From Gemmatimonadota bacterium (GTDB taxonomy: Bacteria > Gemmatimonadota > Gemmatimonadetes > Gemmatimonadales > Gemmatimonadaceae), in NCBI GenBank assembly GCA_027622655.1, contig JAQBYI010000007.1, forward strand, positions 1-64,000: a stretch of 64,000 nt of DNA. The letters are read 5' to 3'. Positions 35,143 through 44,638 of this stretch are shown here, piece after piece. The first letter of the stretch is position 1, and each line of letters opens with the position of its first letter. A program made the translations under genes and the position numbers. The notes under the pieces were generated by a model. It had not been told where the DNA came from, made no database searches, and worked only from the letters and a program-made list of their open reading frames with translations.

Positions 35143-36311
35143 CAACTTCCCTTCCGTTCAGCGACGCCGACCGTGCGCTCATCATCGCGTTGCGCCGGGA
35201 TCTGCACCGCAATCCCGAGCTGTCGTGGAAAGAGGTCCAAACTCAAATACGCCTCGAACGTGCGCTGCGCGAATGCGGAGTAACCGACATCCGACACGTC
35301 GCGACGACGGGGCTCGTTGGCCGCGTTCCGGGCACCGGCGGCGGCGCTACCGTGGCAATTCGTGGTGACATCGACGCGCTGCCGATTACAGAAGAGACAG
35401 GATTGCCGTACGCCTCAGAGAATCCTGGGGTTATGCACGCGTGCGGACACGACATGCATGCGTCGTGGGCGGTTGGCGCCGCATTGCTCCTCACTCGCAA
35501 TCCCGCGGCGGGCGACGTCGTGATAGTGCTCCAGCCGGCAGAGGAGCTGGGCAAGGGCGCACGAGCCATGATCGATGCCGGCGCGGTCGATGGCGTGAAG
35601 GCGATTTTTGGCGGGCACGTCGACCGCAGATTCGACGTCGGTCAGGTCGTGGCGCAGGCAGGTCCGGTCGCCGCATCGACGGACACGTTTCGTATTTCAC
35701 TCCGAGGGCGCGGCGGCCACGGTGCGCGACCACACATATCCATCGATCCAATTGTCGGCGCAGGGGCGCTGATCCTCGCCCTGCAGACAATTGTTTCGAG
35801 ACGCCTCGATCCGGCATCGCCAGGCGTCCTTTCGATTGGCGCCATCCACGGAGGCAACGCCGCGAACGTCATTCCGGATGTGGTCGATCTCGCCGGTACT
35901 GTTCGGACGACGACAGAGTCCGCCCGCACCTTGATCCTCGCAGAACTCGAGCGCCTCACCAATGCCGTCGCTGCGGCACACGGCGTTGTCGCGACCGTTC
36001 AGGTGAGCAGGGGCACTCCTCCGCTGGTTAATGGCGATGACGCTGCCGGATGGGCGGCGTCCGCGGTGCGCGGTGTGCTGGGCGACGACGCCGTCCGCCC
36101 GCTGGGAATCACCAACATGGGCGGCGAAGATTTTTCCTATTATCTCGAACGAATGACCGGGTGCTTCATGCGCATCGGGTCGCGCGAGCCGGGCGGACTT
36201 CCGCTTGACGTGCACACCGCGACGTTCGCGCCGGCCGAAGATGCCTTGTTCACCGCGTCCGCAGTACTCGCCCAGTGCGCCCGAATTGCGTCCAGCGAGC
36301 TCAGCTCCTGA
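35139..36311 (+). CDS. M20 aminoacylase / N-acyl-L-amino-acid amidohydrolase
   Basis: A 390-residue cytoplasmic amidohydrolase of the M20D type (hippurate hydrolase or aminoacylase-like). The binuclear site is visible: AIRGDIDALPI, MHACGHDMHAS, LQPAEELGKG with the Glu pair, and MGGEDFSYYL. It has no signal peptide, in contrast to the exported M20 peptidases here. As the last gene of the GNAT/racemase operon it would release an L-amino acid from the racemised N-acyl form. It begins at the ATGA overlap with the racemase gene. Confidence 0.93.
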   Translation: MTTSLPFSDADRALIIALRRDLHRNPELSWKEVQTQIRLERALRECGVTDIRHVATTGLVGRVPGTGGGATVAIRGDIDALPITEETGLPYASENPGVMHACGHDMHASWAVGAALLLTRNPAAGDVVIVLQPAEELGKGARAMIDAGAVDGVKAIFGGHVDRRFDVGQVVAQAGPVAASTDTFRISLRGRGGHGARPHISIDPIVGAGALILALQTIVSRRLDPASPGVLSIGAIHGGNAANVIPDVVDLAGTVRTTTESARTLILAELERLTNAVAAAHGVVATVQVSRGTPPLVNGDDAAGWAASAVRGVLGDDAVRPLGITNMGGEDFSYYLERMTGCFMRIGSREPGGLPLDVHTATFAPAEDALFTASAVLAQCARIASSELSS

Positions 36312-36336
36312 CGCGACTCCCGGCGCAAACAGCGGG

Positions 36337-37545
36337 CTACATCTCGCGTGACGGTGCTTTGATTTCGCGCGACAGCTCGAGGTCGGCCAGGAACAGACTT
36401 TCTGCCTTGGCACCCACGTCGGGGTCCTCGATATAGACATCGAGTTCGAAGTTGATGGCAACGCCGAGTGGATTGAAGTCTGTCGAGCCCACCCGCGTCC
36501 ATCGACCGTCAACGACGCTTGTCTTGGCGTGCATCATTTCGCCGCCCCATTCCCAGATGCGCACGCCGTTGCTCAACAGGCTCCGGTAGTACCGCTTCTG
36601 GTAGCGGTGCACCCACGGGTGATCGTTTTCACTAGGAACGAGGAGTCGCACATCCACCCCGTCGCGCGCTGCCCCGGTCAGCGCATCAACCTCGGCGAAT
36701 GACGGCAGGAAATACGCCGACGCAAGCCAGATCGAGCGTTCGGATGCCGCAGCCTGAAGGTGCAGTGCGCGCCCGACTCGAAATCGCCACGGTTCACCCT
36801 CGACAACAGCGACGAGCGCCGGCTCTGAGGTCGCTGGCACGAGGTCAGGGTTGCGGGGCTTTCGACGCAGGCGCCGCTCGGCCTTCGAAGGTCGCTCGCC
36901 GGCAGCGCGGCGCCACATCGTGTCGAACGCTCGCTGCATGTCCGCCGCCGCCGGCCCCTCGATTCGCGCGCATCGATCGCGCCACGCCATACGTCGCCGA
37001 AGCACGAGCCCACGGTGCCACTCGTCACCAATACCGATTCCTCCAGTGATCCCCGCCTTTTCGTCGGCGACCAGCAACTTGCGATGGTCGCGCGGAATCA
37101 GGCCGAGCCAACGACGCAACCCCGGGCTGCTAAACACCCGCAGCTCCACGCCGCCGCTGGTCAGACGATCAAGAAACATGTCCGACGTCCCGCGCATGCC
37201 AATCCAGTCACCCAGAACGCGGACATTCACTCCTCTGGAGACGGCGCCACAAAGGGCGTCAAGAAATCGTTCGCCTGTGGAATCGTCACGAAAGATGTAG
37301 CTCTCGAGCGATACGCTCTCGTTTGCCCCCTCGATCAACGCAATCATTGCGTCGAATGCCTCGTCGCCATCCGAATAGAGCATTACCCGATTTCCTGGCG
37401 ACACGTCCGCCGACGTAATGCGCCAGAGCGCCCGGGCATACGACTGCGGGCGACCCGTGAGAACCGGCGCGAGCGGCACGGATGCCGGGGTACCGGCGAC
37501 CAGTCGTGGCGTCGCCTCCTTGGCTTCGATTGTTCGGCGACTCAT
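36337..37545 (-). CDS. Phospholipase D-type cardiolipin synthase-like protein
   Basis: A 402-residue protein with two HKD motifs: DHRKLLVADEKAGITGG and MHAKTSVVDGRWTRVGSTDFN. Both keep the His, Lys and Asp residues. It lacks the N-terminal membrane helices of ClsA, as ClsB does, so it is probably a peripheral membrane enzyme that joins phosphatidylglycerol molecules or transfers phosphatidyl groups. ATG 37545 has AGGG upstream. It ends 25 bp from the convergent aminoacylase gene and is divergent from fabI across a 148-bp gap. Confidence 0.9.
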   Translation of the reverse strand: MSRRTIEAKEATPRLVAGTPASVPLAPVLTGRPQSYARALWRITSADVSPGNRVMLYSDGDEAFDAMIALIEGANESVSLESYIFRDDSTGERFLDALCGAVSRGVNVRVLGDWIGMRGTSDMFLDRLTSGGVELRVFSSPGLRRWLGLIPRDHRKLLVADEKAGITGGIGIGDEWHRGLVLRRRMAWRDRCARIEGPAAADMQRAFDTMWRRAAGERPSKAERRLRRKPRNPDLVPATSEPALVAVVEGEPWRFRVGRALHLQAAASERSIWLASAYFLPSFAEVDALTGAARDGVDVRLLVPSENDHPWVHRYQKRYYRSLLSNGVRIWEWGGEMMHAKTSVVDGRWTRVGSTDFNPLGVAINFELDVYIEDPDVGAKAESLFLADLELSREIKAPSREM

Positions 37546-37693
37546 ACCCTGAGCTTCACCCCCTGCCGGCGTGCGCGGTAGTGTGTCGGCTTCGTCGCGG
37601 AGCGCGTCCCGGCGCCGGGCGTACGATTGGGGATTTCGTGCCGATCTGCTCGCCCCACTTGCATCACCCCCGCCACTCCGAAGATTTCACCAT

Positions 37694-38593
37694 ATGCTCA
37701 AGATTGACCTGACCGGAAAGCGCGCCCTTGTTGCCGGCGTCGCGGACGATGGCGGATTTGGGTTCGCCATCGCCAAGGAACTCGCCGAAGCCGGTGCGAC
37801 GGTGTGCGTCGCTACATGGCCGCCGGCGCTCAATATTTTTTTGAATCTCATCGAACGCGGAAAGCTCGACGAATCGCGACGCATGAGCGACGGATCGCTC
37901 CTGACGTTCGAAAAGATTTATCCACTCGACGCTGCCTTCGACACGCTGGCTGACGCACCGGACGACCTGCGCGCGAACAAGCGATACAAGAATGTCGGCG
38001 ATTTTTCCATTGCCGGTCTCGCGTCGCAGATGGCGACTGATTTCGGTCCGCAGTCGCTCGATATTCTCGTGCACTCGCTCGCCAACGGACCTGACGTCAA
38101 GAAGCCGCTTCTCGACACGAGTCGCAGCGGGTATCTCACCGCCGTCGGCGTGAGTGCGTACTCGCTCATCTCGCTGCTGCACCACCTTGGCCCCATTTTA
38201 CGACCGTCGGCGTCGGTACTCTCGCTCACCTATATGGCGAGCGAACGTGTTGTTCCCGGTTATGGCGGGGGAATGTCGTCGGCCAAGGCAGCGCTCGAGT
38301 CGGACACGCGCACGCTGGCTTTCGAGGCCGGGCGCCGTTGGGGCGCCCGCGTCAATACGATCAGTGCAGGCCCGTTTGCGTCGCGCGCCGCGAGCGCGAT
38401 CGGCATCATCGAACGCATGGTGCAATACTGCGCTGCCAACACGCCGATACCCGAGGCGTTGACTGCCAGTGAGGTCGGCAAGGCAGCGGCGTTTCTCGCG
38501 TCGCCGCTCGCGAGTGGAATCACCGGATCGACTGTCTACGTGGACAAGGGATATCACATTATGGGTATGGCCGTTGATGGAGTTGGCGAATGA
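37694..38593 (+). CDS. fabI: Enoyl-ACP reductase, plant/chloroplast-type FabI
   Basis: A 299-residue NADH-dependent enoyl-ACP reductase that completes each fatty-acid elongation round. The sequence follows the plant-type enzyme closely: [19 protein letters not shown], the long insert [35 protein letters not shown], and the stretch [17 protein letters not shown] with the catalytic Lys. The catalytic Tyr lies in [12 protein letters not shown]. Ordinary bacterial FabI is about 260 residues and lacks the insert. ATG 37694 is the first start at the right place; the frame upstream is open but spans the divergent promoter gap. The following lipoprotein gene overlaps by four bases. Confidence 0.94.
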   Translation: MLKIDLTGKRALVAGVADDGGFGFAIAKELAEAGATVCVATWPPALNIFLNLIERGKLDESRRMSDGSLLTFEKIYPLDAAFDTLADAPDDLRANKRYKNVGDFSIAGLASQMATDFGPQSLDILVHSLANGPDVKKPLLDTSRSGYLTAVGVSAYSLISLLHHLGPILRPSASVLSLTYMASERVVPGYGGGMSSAKAALESDTRTLAFEAGRRWGARVNTISAGPFASRAASAIGIIERMVQYCAANTPIPEALTASEVGKAAAFLASPLASGITGSTVYVDKGYHIMGMAVDGVGE

Positions 38594-39210
38594 ACAGGCG
38601 TATGCGCTCGGCCGTCACACTTGGAACGCTGTGCGTGGTCGCCGTGATCACAGCGTGCACGTCACGCGAAGACGCGGCGAACGCGGCGAACGCGGCGAAC
38701 GCGGCCCGCAAGGTTGACCCGAACCTTCCGGCTGTCGTTCAGGGGCCGCCAATCATTATCCCGTCGGATACCGCACGCCCCGACACAATGCCCGACTATC
38801 GCCAGCGAATGTCGGACGCCGCACGTGAACTCATCCCGCAGTATTCCGTTCTTGGCGCGGCAGCGGTGTTCGGTGATCGCCGCATGCTCGTGAGCATCTA
38901 TTCGCCGGGAGCAATGCTCAGGCTCGGAGACTCCACGTTCACGGGCGGCGTTCGCGCAGCGGCCGCACTCGTCGATTTGTTCAGGCGTTCTTCGGTCAAT
39001 GAGATGGTTCGCCAATCGCGGAGCACGAATGCGATCGACTCGGTCTACACCGATTCGGGAGCGTATTTGATGGCTTCAAAACGCGGCGGCGGCGAAACCG
39101 CGCTTGAGCGCGGCACTTTCGTATCGAAGTGGCGAAAGCTCGCCAAAGATCCCGGTTGGGCACTGGAGTATGATGAAATCACGCCGGACCCACCGGCTAC
39201 GAAGCGCTGA
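38590..39210 (+). CDS. Lipoprotein with SnoaL/DUF4440-like domain
   Basis: A 206-residue lipoprotein: signal [14 protein letters not shown] with lipid Cys23, then a linker made of AAN repeats encoded by a 9-bp DNA repeat. The mature domain ([31 protein letters not shown] to the end) resembles the cone-shaped SnoaL/DUF4440 fold, which binds small ligands or is an inactive stress protein. It is translationally coupled to fabI (ATGA overlap) although the two act in different compartments. Its end overlaps the convergent GNAT gene by 14 bp. Confidence 0.78.
   Translation: MNRRMRSAVTLGTLCVVAVITACTSREDAANAANAANAARKVDPNLPAVVQGPPIIIPSDTARPDTMPDYRQRMSDAARELIPQYSVLGAAAVFGDRRMLVSIYSPGAMLRLGDSTFTGGVRAAAALVDLFRRSSVNEMVRQSRSTNAIDSVYTDSGAYLMASKRGGGETALERGTFVSKWRKLAKDPGWALEYDEITPDPPATKR
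38674..38700. repeat. 9-bp tandem repeat after a lipoprotein signal
   Basis: Unit gcggcgaac is repeated three times, encoding AAN repeats directly after the lipid-modified cysteine of the lipoprotein at 38590-39210. Confidence 0.9.
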
Positions 39211-39784
39211 CGGGTAACTCGAACAGCGCGACTTCGTTTTCATCGTAGATCCGCGAACCCACGCGGCGAAACCCCATTGCCTCGTGGAACACGATTGACC
39301 CTGGATTGGGCGGCTGGACGTTCACCTCGAGCGTAATGCGCGGCCACTGATTGCGTGCGAACTCCCGGAGATCTCGGTACAACGCCCGGCCTATGCCCGA
39401 CCTGCGCACGTGGGGTGCGACAATAGCGCGGTCTACGTAAAGAAATTCACCATAGCGTTCGCCAAACCACGCGTAGTTCGCGCTCCAATACGATGCTCCG
39501 TGGCCAATCGCCATTACAAAGCCGGCTAGCTCTCCGTCCAGCACGGCGACGCGGAAATAGCCACAGAGCGCGGCGATCGAAACAAACTGTTCTCCGCTCA
39601 ACGCGTTCACGTTCGGCGTCGAGGCATTGTTGAGCGCCAGAACCGCTGGCCCGTCGCTCGGTGTCGAGTTTCGCACAACAAGCCGACCGTCTCCGCGTGC
39701 GCTGTTATCGGACTTGTGCACGTCTTCGGCCGTCGTTGGAGTCGCGTACCCGTTCGCCGATGTGGCACGGCAGTGTGGCTTCAT
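39197..39784 (-). CDS. GNAT family acetyltransferase
   Basis: A 195-residue acetyl-CoA-dependent transferase: the cofactor motif is VAPHVRRSGIGRALYRDLREFA, preceded by the beta strand of DRAIV and followed by HEAMGFRRVGSRIYDENEVALFEL near the C-terminus. The N-terminal 30 residues are outside the fold, so GTG 39721 may be the true start. Substrate unknown. The 3' end overlaps the convergent lipoprotein gene by 14 bp. Confidence 0.85.
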   Translation of the reverse strand: MKPHCRATSANGYATPTTAEDVHKSDNSARGDGRLVVRNSTPSDGPAVLALNNASTPNVNALSGEQFVSIAALCGYFRVAVLDGELAGFVMAIGHGASYWSANYAWFGERYGEFLYVDRAIVAPHVRRSGIGRALYRDLREFARNQWPRITLEVNVQPPNPGSIVFHEAMGFRRVGSRIYDENEVALFELPVSAS

Positions 39785-39937
39785 TCAGACGCTCTCCATG
39801 GTCATTGGTGAGTACCTATACGTCCGGGCGTGGACTGCACGAGGCAAGTACGCTGCGAACGGCCCCGGCGTAATCCCCCTCGTAGATTTGAGAATGCACC
39901 GCCAGCGGACAAGTGGATACACACCGGAGACACGGCT

Positions 39938-40981
39938 TTGAGTCGCCGTCGATGGATCATTCTACTGTTGTCGTTCGCGGCTACCACGGGCATCACTGGG
40001 TATTTCCTGCGTGACGGCTTCTCGCGTCCCGGCCCCCACCCGCTCCTTCCGCTCTGGGCGCACGGCGCGGCTCTGCTCGCCGTGCTGCTCGAAATCGGCA
40101 CGCGTGCGGTAAAAATTCACTGGGCGGCCGCCTCACTTCGCATTCCGCTGCGGTTCGGAACGTCGCTTCGCGTATGCCTCGGCGGAGACTTCGCGGCCTC
40201 CATCACACCGGCGCGATCGGGCGCCGAACCCGCACGCTTCCTCGTGCTCGCCGAGGCCGGCGTGGCGCCGGCATCGTCGCTCCTCATTCTGTTTGCGGAA
40301 CTTCTGCTCGAAACCTGGTCGCTGGTGGCACTATGTGCCGTCTTCCTGGTCGTCTTTCGCGGAGAAGGTGGAGTGCTCGGCCTGATGACGACGATGATTG
40401 GCGCGTATGCGATCCTTGTCGTTGTGGCCGGTGTCGGCGCATACTCGCTTGCACAGCGACATGCACGAGGTCCCTCGCCGAGCTGGGCGACCGCAATCGG
40501 ACTGCACGCAGGACGCTGGCGAGCGGTGCAGCGGGCCCTGCGGGCGCTACGCACCAATCTCGCGGCCCTTCGGCACGCCCGTATCGGCCCAATGATCGCC
40601 GCTTTCGTGGCCTCTCTCCTGCACATCGGGCTTCGCCTCTCCATTCTACCCATTATCGCACTCGCACTCGACCCGACCCTGCCTCTGTCTTCGCTCGTCC
40701 TCTGGCCCTTGGTGTTTCTGTATGGCGGAGCGATTGCGCCGGCGCCGGGCGGCGGTGGCGCTGTGGAATTCGGATATCAGTTGGCGTACAACGGGATGAT
40801 GGCGCCGGCCGTGCTGGCTGGGTCGCTGCTCTGGTGGCGGTTTTACACGTTTTACCTGTACATCCTGCTCGGCGGTGTATCGGTCGGTCGCACAGTGCTC
40901 AGGGCACGGCGTACCCAGCAACACGGACGGCTCCACGAACGGGCCGCACGCCAGACCGCAAACAAGCCCGGTACCGACTGA
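39938..40981 (+). CDS. UPF0104 / LPG synthase-type polytopic membrane protein
   Basis: A 347-residue inner-membrane protein with about eight helices of the lysylphosphatidylglycerol synthase transmembrane (UPF0104) family. The conserved SITPARSGAEPARF segment and the late APAPGGGGAVEFGY are visible. Without a soluble aminoacyl-transfer domain it may flip or move a lipid. TTG 39938 is chosen because ggaga lies eight bases upstream and the preceding residues are not membrane-like; the frame is open to 39830. Function beyond lipid handling is unknown. Confidence 0.83.
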   Translation: MSRRRWIILLLSFAATTGITGYFLRDGFSRPGPHPLLPLWAHGAALLAVLLEIGTRAVKIHWAAASLRIPLRFGTSLRVCLGGDFAASITPARSGAEPARFLVLAEAGVAPASSLLILFAELLLETWSLVALCAVFLVVFRGEGGVLGLMTTMIGAYAILVVVAGVGAYSLAQRHARGPSPSWATAIGLHAGRWRAVQRALRALRTNLAALRHARIGPMIAAFVASLLHIGLRLSILPIIALALDPTLPLSSLVLWPLVFLYGGAIAPAPGGGGAVEFGYQLAYNGMMAPAVLAGSLLWWRFYTFYLYILLGGVSVGRTVLRARRTQQHGRLHERAARQTANKPGTD

Positions 40982-40996
40982 CCTGACCCGCTCCGG

Positions 40997-42367
40997 CTAT
41001 TTCGAGGACGGAGGATCCGGTGGTGGCTCCGTGGACGCGGGAGCAGCAGCCGAATTCACAGCTGGAGTGGCGTCACCTGCCTCGCTGGCGGTCAGGACCG
41101 GCGCGACGATCGCCGCCGAAGCTCGCGCGGCCGCAACGGCGCGATGGGCCGCGGCTACAGCTTCGTCCGCCACTGCCTGCGCCGGATTGGCGAGGTGCGG
41201 AAGTGGCGTCTTGTCATCAACTACTGCGACACGACGCTCCCACTTGCGCATCATCTTCACAAACGCCGCCGTGAGCTCGGCGTCGAAGTCGGGACCGGCG
41301 CCGCGCTCGAGATTCTCCAGCACGCGCTCGGCTTCCCACGCTTCACGGTACGGGCGACGCGTGCGGAGAGCATCGTACACATCGCATATGTGAACGAGCT
41401 TGCTGGCCTTGTGGGGTTCGCGACGAAAATGGCGTGACGGATATCCGCCTCCGTCAATCATGATGTGATGCTCGTAGGCCACTGCCGACGCCAGATCGAG
41501 CTGTTTGTCACTCTCATAGATGATCTTCGCACCATCAATAGGATGGCGGCGCATGATCGTCCATTCGTCATCCGTCAGTTTGCCCGGTTTGATCAGCACG
41601 TCTTTGGGGATGCGAACCCTGCCGAGATCGTGCAGCAAGCCGGCGACGCCGAATGCACGCACATCCTTGGGGCCGAGTCCGATGAACTCGGCCAGCGCCA
41701 TGGCGAGCACGCTGACGTTGAGCGAATGCGTTGTCGTGTATTCGTCGAACTCTTTGAGTTGCAGCAGCGGAATGACGATGTCGCGATCGCCGTGCATGGC
41801 CACCGATAGCGATCGCACCACGCTCTCGGCTTCAAGGAGCGGAAGTTCTCCGGTCATCTCCACTTCGTCGTGCAACCACCGGATGGTGTCCGCCTCTTCG
41901 CCCAGTGAGTATTGGATCGTTGCGGTGGGCAGTAGATCCTCAATGCGCTGCACACCCTCGGTACCGCGTACACCGATGGCGCCGAATTTGATAGTCGACC
42001 GGCGCTCGGGATTTCGTGTTGCCGATTCCGCCGCAACGAGTGAAATGCGCCCGAGCACTTCGTCGAGGAACTGCTCGAATTCGTCCCTTGTTACAGCCGC
42101 TGGAAACTCAAGGCGCTGTACGCCGGCGTTGGCCAGCCGAAGTCCCCAGTCCCATTCCTTTAGCTCGCGCATTGCCACTTGGCCGTAGACGACGTCGAGC
42201 CCCAGGAACGAAAACTGCGGGATTGGATTCGTCTCCTGCAGTCGCTTCAGTTGCTCGAACGAATTGTCGATCGTGCGTTCCCGCGCCGGATGGCCGCTCG
42301 TGTAGAGCGCCATCGTCGCCAGCGACTGCGTGAATGCGTTCAGGAAACGTGCAGCTTCAGCGCTCAT
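40997..42367 (-). CDS. HD-GYP domain phosphodiesterase
   Basis: A 456-residue cytoplasmic protein with an HD-GYP-type domain at about residues 205-370. The HD motif is GLLHDLGRVRIPKD and the GYP-type motif is HHIMIDGGGYPS, a slight variant of HHE..DGxGYP. It probably hydrolyses cyclic di-GMP. The N-terminal 130 residues form a second domain that is also the start of the adjacent frameshifted protein (compare ALYTSGHPARERTI with AIYPPGHPLLEGAT). The C-terminal 60 residues are Ala/Pro-rich low complexity. The start is 18 bp behind the partner gene stop. Confidence 0.88.
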   Translation of the reverse strand: MSAEAARFLNAFTQSLATMALYTSGHPARERTIDNSFEQLKRLQETNPIPQFSFLGLDVVYGQVAMRELKEWDWGLRLANAGVQRLEFPAAVTRDEFEQFLDEVLGRISLVAAESATRNPERRSTIKFGAIGVRGTEGVQRIEDLLPTATIQYSLGEEADTIRWLHDEVEMTGELPLLEAESVVRSLSVAMHGDRDIVIPLLQLKEFDEYTTTHSLNVSVLAMALAEFIGLGPKDVRAFGVAGLLHDLGRVRIPKDVLIKPGKLTDDEWTIMRRHPIDGAKIIYESDKQLDLASAVAYEHHIMIDGGGYPSRHFRREPHKASKLVHICDVYDALRTRRPYREAWEAERVLENLERGAGPDFDAELTAAFVKMMRKWERRVAVVDDKTPLPHLANPAQAVADEAVAAAHRAVAAARASAAIVAPVLTASEAGDATPAVNSAAAPASTEPPPDPPSSK

Positions 42368-42385
42368 GCGTTGCTCGTGCGTTGG

Positions 42386-44486
42386 TCATGAGTTGGTCGC
42401 GTCGCGTTCGCCAGGCGCGTTACGGCGAGCAACTGCGTCGCGCACATCTTTGTCGGTGCTCTTCGTCGCCGCATCTAGAATGTGCTGGGCGGTGGGTTCG
42501 TCGGCCCAGTGCGTGGCCAGCCCCGAGAGCGCCGCCAGCATCTCGGGGGTCGGCGCAGCGAGCGCTTGGCGGCGCATGAACCGGCGCTTCCGTTGCGTTC
42601 GTACGAGCAGAAACTGTAGAACTTCCGGCGCCTTGAACGACGAGACCGCACGGATCCCGAGCGCCCGCAAGTCCGGGGAAAGCGTGTTGTCATCCGCACG
42701 TGATAAGAGTGTCGTGGCGGCCCTGGGAGGGCAGTTCGACATGGCGGCACCCAGCGCGAGGCGAACGATGCGCTCGTCCAGATCGGCAAGCGCGCCGGCA
42801 ATGGCATCGTCACGCTGAGCTGGATCGCGAATGATCACGCGATACGCCTCGCGTCGCACAGCAGCGTCAGCGTGCCTGGTATACGCGGTGAGGTCGAATC
42901 CTTCCGGCGGCGTGCCGATCTTGGTGATTATTGACAAGAGGACGCGCAGCTGCCCGGGGCGGGCACCGTCCATCTGGCTCGCGACGAGCTCTCCGGCTAC
43001 CGGACCTGCCTGTACGATCAAATCGACAAGCGCGGCCGACTGGCGATCATCGCTCAGCTCCAGAGCATCCAGCAGCGCCGGAACAGCCGCCAGTCCCATG
43101 CGCGCGGCGAGGCGTTCCACGACATCGATGTCCACAGGTGAACGGGCTAGTTGGCGATGCAGCGTATCTGGCGTAGCCGTCTGACGCCAAAGTGTTTCCC
43201 GTATCCATCCCTCCGGGGCGCTGTCCAGGAGGTCCAAGAGCGGTTTAATGTCGTCGACCGCCGAGAGAGAGTTGAGCGCACGCCAGACAGGGTCGCCAAG
43301 CATTTCGATTTCGATTCCCATTGCGAGGAGGCGTTCCGGCTCGCAGGGATAGACATCATCGCCGGTCTGAAACACAGGTGATGCCTTCGACATCTTTTCG
43401 AGCGCTTTGCGATAGCCGTCGGGATTCGGATCGTCGAGAGTCCAATTTTTTATCAGGTTGGACACCGTATCGCGCAGGGCACCATCCGCAGCCGCCCGGC
43501 CAAGGGGTGCCCCCTCATCAGCGTGTACGGCAAGTTTCGAGAACATGCGCAAGAGAGAGTGCGACACGTTTTGCCCAGACGTATCCGCCGCGGCCTGCAC
43601 CAACTCGACGACCGCGTCGACCGCCATGCCCTGTGTTGCGTCAAGCACGAACTGTTGACGCTGTCGGGAATCGCCACCCATGTTGAGCAGGCGCGACAAC
43701 GTGTCCGGCTGGAGCGTCGCCACCAGCCGCGAAATGCGCTTCTGGAGCGCGGCGGCTTCTTTCCCGCCCTTCGATTTCAATTCCTGCGCAATCTGCAGCA
43801 GGTAGCCGACAACGACCTGATCGTACGCAGCGTCTTTCTTGTGTTCGTCGATCGCCTTCGCGACAATCACAGGATCTGTTGACTCGGTGGTGTTGTCATC
43901 AGCCTCGTCATCATCCGAACCGGCCGCGATCGCAGCGCGCGCGAGACCAATCCACAGCTGCGCAGCGCGGCTCTTGTCTCCGCGCATTTGGTCGCTTGAA
44001 TCGGCAGGATCTTCCTCGAGCAACTGCAACTGCTCGAACGTGAGTGGGAACAGGCGCACGTGCTCCCAACGCTGCAACACTTCCGGTCCCTCGAGCCCGA
44101 GCGGCCGGGCGCGTCGCCCAATGTCAACCGCTATCGTCGCGAGCGCGTCTGCGATCTCATCGGGTGTAACGCCGGCAATGAACTTCACGGCACCGAGGTG
44201 GTGCCGGTGCAGGCGCTGCGCCAAGTCCCGCAGTACCGGGATTACCCTCGTCGGTGGCCACGCCCTCAATGATGAGCTGCTGCCGCGCCACACCAAGCGA
44301 CAATGACGCCCGTCCCTGCAGCAGCGCGTCCACCCGGCGCGCAATTCCGCTCGTCGCCCCCTCCAGAAGCGGATGCCCCGGCGGGTAGATCGCGTTCTTG
44401 TGGAGCCCGATCGAAAGCTCGATCAGAAAATCCGACAATTCGCGCGAGAGTGCCGCAGAGGTTTCTCCCGAACTCGGGTGAGTCAT
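42386..44486 (-). CDS. HD-GYP partner with HEAT-like repeats, interrupted by a one-base frameshift
   Basis: The gene begins at ATG 44486 (MTHPSSGETSAALSREL) and its first 80 residues match the N-terminal domain of the neighbouring HD-GYP protein. At about 44236-44240 (ccggg) the frame shifts by one base: one frame reads VATDEGNP, and the continuation VLRDLAQRLHRHHLGAVKF is in the next frame, running to 42386. The C-terminal half has helical HEAT-like repeats (DERIVRLALGAAMSNCPP, KRRFMRRQALAAP). Corrected, it would encode about 700 residues. Whether the shift is real or an assembly error cannot be told here. Function unknown. Confidence 0.75.
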
Positions 44487-44638
44487 TCCGCAATTTATGG
44501 CGCGGGGGACGTGGTGCTGCAAAGCATGCCCGCGTGCCCGCGTGGGGATCCGCGGCATCGAGTCGCGTGCGCGGCTAGTTTTCGCCCGTCCGCCCTCCTC
44601 CCCGCCGTCCTCACATCTCGCTCCCCGTCGAACGCGCC

